A stretch of 7,082 bases of DNA. It comes from Mucilaginibacter sp. Lineage in GTDB: Bacteria > Bacteroidota > Bacteroidia > Sphingobacteriales > Sphingobacteriaceae. Positions 6,495 through 7,082 of this stretch are shown here, piece after piece. The stretch covers positions 1-7,082 of the forward strand of contig JAICXZ010000159.1 of the NCBI GenBank assembly GCA_025934475.1. The letters run 5' to 3'. The translations under genes and the position numbers were made by a program. Numbering within the stretch: the stretch's first letter is position 1; each line of letters opens with the position of its first letter. The notes under the pieces are model-generated. The model saw only the letters and a list, made by a program, of their open reading frames with translations, did not search any database and was not told where the DNA came from.

Positions 6495-7082
6495 TTAAAA
6501 CGTAACATTTAATCCGAAAGTGAAAAACCTGGACGAAGGATAAGTACCATTGTCTACTCCGTTTTGCGTTGCGTTGCCGTTTTGCATGCCTATTTCAGGA
6601 TCGAGGCCCTTATAACCAGTGATAGTAAAAAGGTTTTGTGAAGAAACGTATAACCTGATCTTTGATACTGCGATCTTATTCGATAGTTCGTGCGGCAAAG
6701 TATAGCCAACGATCAGGTTTTTGAGCTTCAGATAGCTGCCGTTTTGGACATAAGCGCTCGATACCGCGTTGCTGCCGATCGCGTCGTCATTGGTAGTGAT
6801 CCTGGCGTAAACGTTAGAATGGTTAGTTGAGGTCCACGCATTTTGAAAATACTCCTGGCTGATATTTTCAATACCCACGAAGCTGCGGTTTTGGAAGCTC
6901 TCGAGTGAGCTTTCAGCGAAGTTCAGGATCTTGTTGCCATATACACCATAGAAGTATGCGCTGAAATCCCATGCCTTGTAGCTCGCGGTGAGTGTCAAAC
7001 CGCTGTAGAATTTTGGCAACGGACTGCCCAGGCTCACCTGATCGCTGGCGTTTATGGTGCCGTCGCCGTTGGTATCAGCAAA
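6495..7082 (-). CDS. susC: SusC/RagA-family TonB-dependent outer-membrane transporter, C-terminal part only
   Basis: Only the last 195 residues and the stop (6497-6495) are in the window; the frame runs off the right edge on a codon boundary. The visible part opens with the SusC-typical acidic loop DTNGDGTINASD, followed by LGSPLPKFYSGL. Later come YVQNGSYLKLKNLIVGYTLP and LYVSSQNLFTITGYKGLDPE, the conserved last strands of SusC barrels, and the protein ends in FGLNVTF with the terminal aromatic expected of an outer-membrane barrel recognised by the BAM machinery. SusC proteins import oligosaccharides or other polymer fragments across the outer membrane using TonB energy, paired with the SusD lipoprotein encoded 12 bases downstream. 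The GTG at 7037 is an internal valine, not a start. Signal peptide, carboxypeptidase-D-like domain, TonB box and plug lie outside the window. The symbol denotes the family. Confidence 0.95.
   Translation of the reverse strand, partial: FADTNGDGTINASDQVSLGSPLPKFYSGLTLTASYKAWDFSAYFYGVYGNKILNFAESSLESFQNRSFVGIENISQEYFQNAWTSTNHSNVYARITTNDDAIGSNAVSSAYVQNGSYLKLKNLIVGYTLPHELSNKIAVSKIRLYVSSQNLFTITGYKGLDPEIGMQNGNATQNGVDNGTYPSSRFFTFGLNVTF

Noticed and set aside
6495..7037. A separate 180-residue gene starting at the GTG at 7037
   Set aside because: The frame continues upstream to the window edge with the SusC-typical DTNGDGTINASD loop, so 7037 is an internal valine codon of a truncated susC.
1..7082. 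CRISPR array, tRNA/rRNA, insertion sequence, phage or toxin-antitoxin system
   Set aside because: I saw no regularly spaced repeats, structured RNA genes, transposase frames or terminal inverted repeats. Nearly all sequence is explained by four genes and their regulatory gaps.

Overview
The window reads as part of a Bacteroidetes chromosome, most likely of the Sphingobacteriaceae type (Pedobacter/Mucilaginibacter-like). The genus is inferred from general character only. The phylum rests on a SusC/SusD pair, a hybrid two-component system (HTCS) sensor with ligand-binding propellers, and the near absence of strong Shine-Dalgarno sequences. All four genes lie on the minus strand, so transcription runs from right to left. 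The first and last genes are cut by the window edges.

Layout in transcription order: (1) 7082-6495, the last 195 residues of a SusC-family TonB-dependent outer-membrane transporter; (2) 6482-4623, a complete SusD/RagB-family surface lipoprotein, 12 bases after susC; (3) a clear intrinsic terminator at 4591-4566 that closes the susCD unit; (4) 4422-3532, a complete 296-residue AraC-family regulator with an N-terminal cupin; (5) a 346-base non-coding gap; (6) 3185-1, the first 1061 residues of an HTCS sensor with a signal peptide, fourteen propeller repeats, a Y_Y_Y domain, a membrane helix, and HisKA and HATPase_c domains. Its C-terminus, normally a receiver plus an AraC-type HTH, lies outside the window.

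This is the regulatory and uptake part of a polysaccharide-utilisation-type locus. SusC and SusD would bind and import an oligosaccharide or similar polymer fragment, the HTCS would sense a breakdown product in the periplasm, and the cupin AraC protein would add a second, cytoplasmic input. No hydrolase is visible, so the substrate cannot be named.

The least expected signal is in the non-coding DNA. Both gaps flanking the araC-type gene carry the same arrangement, AATGTT-N15-AATGTT, two half-sites exactly 21 bp apart (3430/3451 and 4481/4502). That is the geometry AraC-family dimers use on tandem half-sites. I infer candidate operators for autoregulation and for control of the HTCS gene. I see no CRISPR array, tRNA, rRNA, insertion sequence or phage element.
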